Shown: in pieces, positions 62,901 through 64,000 of the stretch | Layout: each line of letters begins with the position of its first letter | Position numbering within the stretch: the first letter of the stretch is position 1 | Notes under the pieces: generated by a model | Seen by the model: only the letters and a program-made list of their open reading frames with translations | Databases searched by the model: none | What the model was told of the DNA's origin: nothing | From: Diacronema lutheri | Taxonomy: Eukaryota; Haptophyta; Pavlovophyceae; Pavlovales; Pavlovaceae | Reading direction: 5' to 3' | Length of the DNA stretch: 64,000 nt | Assembly (NCBI GenBank): GCA_019448385.1 | Contig: JAGTXO010000011.1 | Location: forward strand, 1 to 64,000 | Made by a program: the position numbers and the translations under genes

Positions 62901-64000
62901 CGAAGATGCGGTCGGTCGACGACGACTGCTTTGAGTGCTGGAAGCGGTAGTGCTCGCTCACCTTGGCCGCAAGCGCGGGCGGCAGCTTGCGCTCGGTTGC
63001 AAAGCCGTCGCACGCCTTGAGCAGCGCCTTGAAGTTGACCGTATTCTCGTCGGTGCGCACGAGGTAGTGGAAGAGCGTGCCGAGCACGTATGCGTAGAAG
63101 ATGGTGTGCAGCAATGTCACGACCGTCGCGAGGATGATCTCGATCTCGCGCGTGAGCGTCAGGTCGGAGTAGCCAAGCCCACACAGCCCGGCGTACGACA
63201 TGAAGAGCGCGAACAGGTCTGCGCGCGCGGGGGCGGCGCGCGAGCGCGGCGGCGGAGCAAGCCGTGCAAGGACGTCGGGCAGTGGATGCGGCGAGAGGGG
63301 CGCGTCAGACAAGCAAGCTGCGCGCATGGCGCGCTTTGCCCGCGCGCGGAGCAGGGCGTAGGGTGAGGGTCCGAACCAGTGGAGCGCGCGCGGAGAGACG
63401 CACCGCGCGCCGCGCGCGCCGCGCGCACATCGCTGCGCGAGCGTAATCTCGTTTGCGTCGAGCAATGGGTTGCCTGTAACGAGCTCAAACTGCGCGGGCC
63501 AGGAGGGCAGCTGCACCTCATCTGAGTCCCAGATGTGCCAGCCGTCCGCCACGAGCAGCCACGCGCACGCCACCCAATGCGGCACGAAGAAGAGGATGAG
63601 CGAAAACTTGGACACGGCGAGCAGCCGCACGTTGGACGTGAGATCATTGTTCACCGCCTTGAGAAAGGCGAGCAGGTCGACGATGCGCAGGCAGCGCACG
63701 AGCTGCGCCGCGATGAAGACATCCACGCGGTGCGTCTGCGCAAACGCCGCCCAGCCGACGTAGTGCGCGACGATGGCGGCGACCTCGCGTGCGAATCGAA
63801 AACGCCGCTCGGCGTCCTTCCGGCCGTCGCCATTGCCGTCCTCGTCGTGCGGCGCGAGCCTGCCCGCGAGGCCAGCGGTCGCAGCGTCGGCGCTGTGAGA
63901 TGGTCGCGACGCGTCGAGACAAAACGCGACCGCGCCCCACGCGTCGACGAGCACGTCGACCGCAAGCGCGCCGGCCGAGGCGACAAAGATCTCGGGGAAT
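53907..64000 (-). repeat. tandem segmental duplication, unit 2 (runs off the window)
   Basis: Second unit, homologous to 41839-51927, cut by the right window edge. Its right end is not visible, so whether it also carries the TIR element upstream cannot be told. Confidence 0.95.
53922..64000 (-). CDS. giant tandem two-channel protein, copy 2 (5' end outside window)
   Basis: Same gene structure as copy 1: exons 63429-64000 (partial), 61649-63218, 57223-61403, 56995-57107, 56289-56801, 56016-56160, 55672-55847, 54231-55535, 53922-54095, all frames matching. About 119 N-terminal residues lie outside the window. Exon 3 is almost unchanged (I found one amino-acid difference, Asn for Lys in the first ankyrin set). 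The module-2 pore exon differs at two residues next to the filter (Phe and Val for Tyr and Leu). The C-terminal ankyrin/coiled-coil part has at least a dozen substitutions. Exon 6 ends in a normal GT donor (GAAG/GTGCGCG), where copy 1 has GC. No stop or frameshift is seen, so copy 2 appears intact and may be the better-spliced of the two. Confidence 0.82.

Noticed and set aside
1-64000. tRNA, rRNA or other structured RNA genes
   Set aside because: I scanned for cloverleaf-like and rRNA-like sequence by eye and saw none. A covariance-model search would be decisive and was not possible here.

Overview
This is nuclear DNA of a eukaryotic alga, not a bacterial replicon. It is very GC-rich. Genes are split by short introns (about 80-245 nt) that mostly begin GTGCG and end GCAG, and they encode typical eukaryotic proteins (SAM50, RCC1, tubulin-ligase family, homeodomain, DONSON, RMI1). 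A three-helix light-harvesting protein of the fucoxanthin-chlorophyll a/c type, with two E-L-K-H-G-R motifs, points to a chlorophyll-c alga. My best guess is a haptophyte, possibly a pavlovophyte; this is inference from gene style, not from a marker gene. All gene models here were spliced by eye, and nearly every intron assigned restores an exact reading frame.

Layout. 1-857: 3' end of a DUF1995-like gene. 951-2230: a 69-bp/43-bp minisatellite with higher-order structure, whose last unit supplies the stop codon of the next gene. 2211-4016(-5340), minus: DONSON-like replication factor. 5537-6151, minus: small acidic ERICH2-like protein. 6402-7514, minus: cytochrome b561-type membrane protein. 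7744-8474, minus: light-harvesting protein. 8564-9474, plus: FkbM methyltransferase with an apparent frameshift. 9682-11751, minus, and 11816-16195, plus: SAM50 and an IGHMBP2 helicase, transcribed divergently from 64 bp. 16289-16885: degenerate homeodomain protein. 16938-19570, minus: membrane-anchored tubulin-ligase-family enzyme. 19719-22614, minus: RCC1 protein, divergent from 22867-25254, an SLC4/BOR1-type anion exchanger. 25551-25820: large imperfect hairpin. 25712/26126-27622, minus: unknown gene, divergent from a homeobox gene (27820-28851). 29337-30893: ketoacyl synthase. 31041-33527: RMI1 with a RanBP2-type zinc finger. 33844-34152, minus: small Cys/His protein, divergent from 5-oxoprolinase (34301-38971). 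39239-41631: GH9 protein.

The right third (41.8-64 kb) holds the most striking content. It contains two tandem copies, about 12.07 kb apart, of a giant minus-strand gene. The complete copy splices into nine exons encoding about 3,034 residues: two complete six-helix cation-channel modules in one chain, each followed by a cyclic-nucleotide-binding domain and ankyrin repeats, with a linker of more than 1,000 residues between them. Neither pore has the K+-channel signature. The copies are almost identical over the first ~7 kb of the gene but differ clearly toward the 3' end. One intron donor is GT in copy 2 and GC in copy 1. Between the copies, 95 bp upstream of the first copy's start codon, lies a 1,268-bp transposon-like element with 73-bp terminal inverted repeats and a 6-bp target duplication.

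The genes do not form a pathway. They are independent eukaryotic transcription units, often as head-to-head pairs sharing short promoters.
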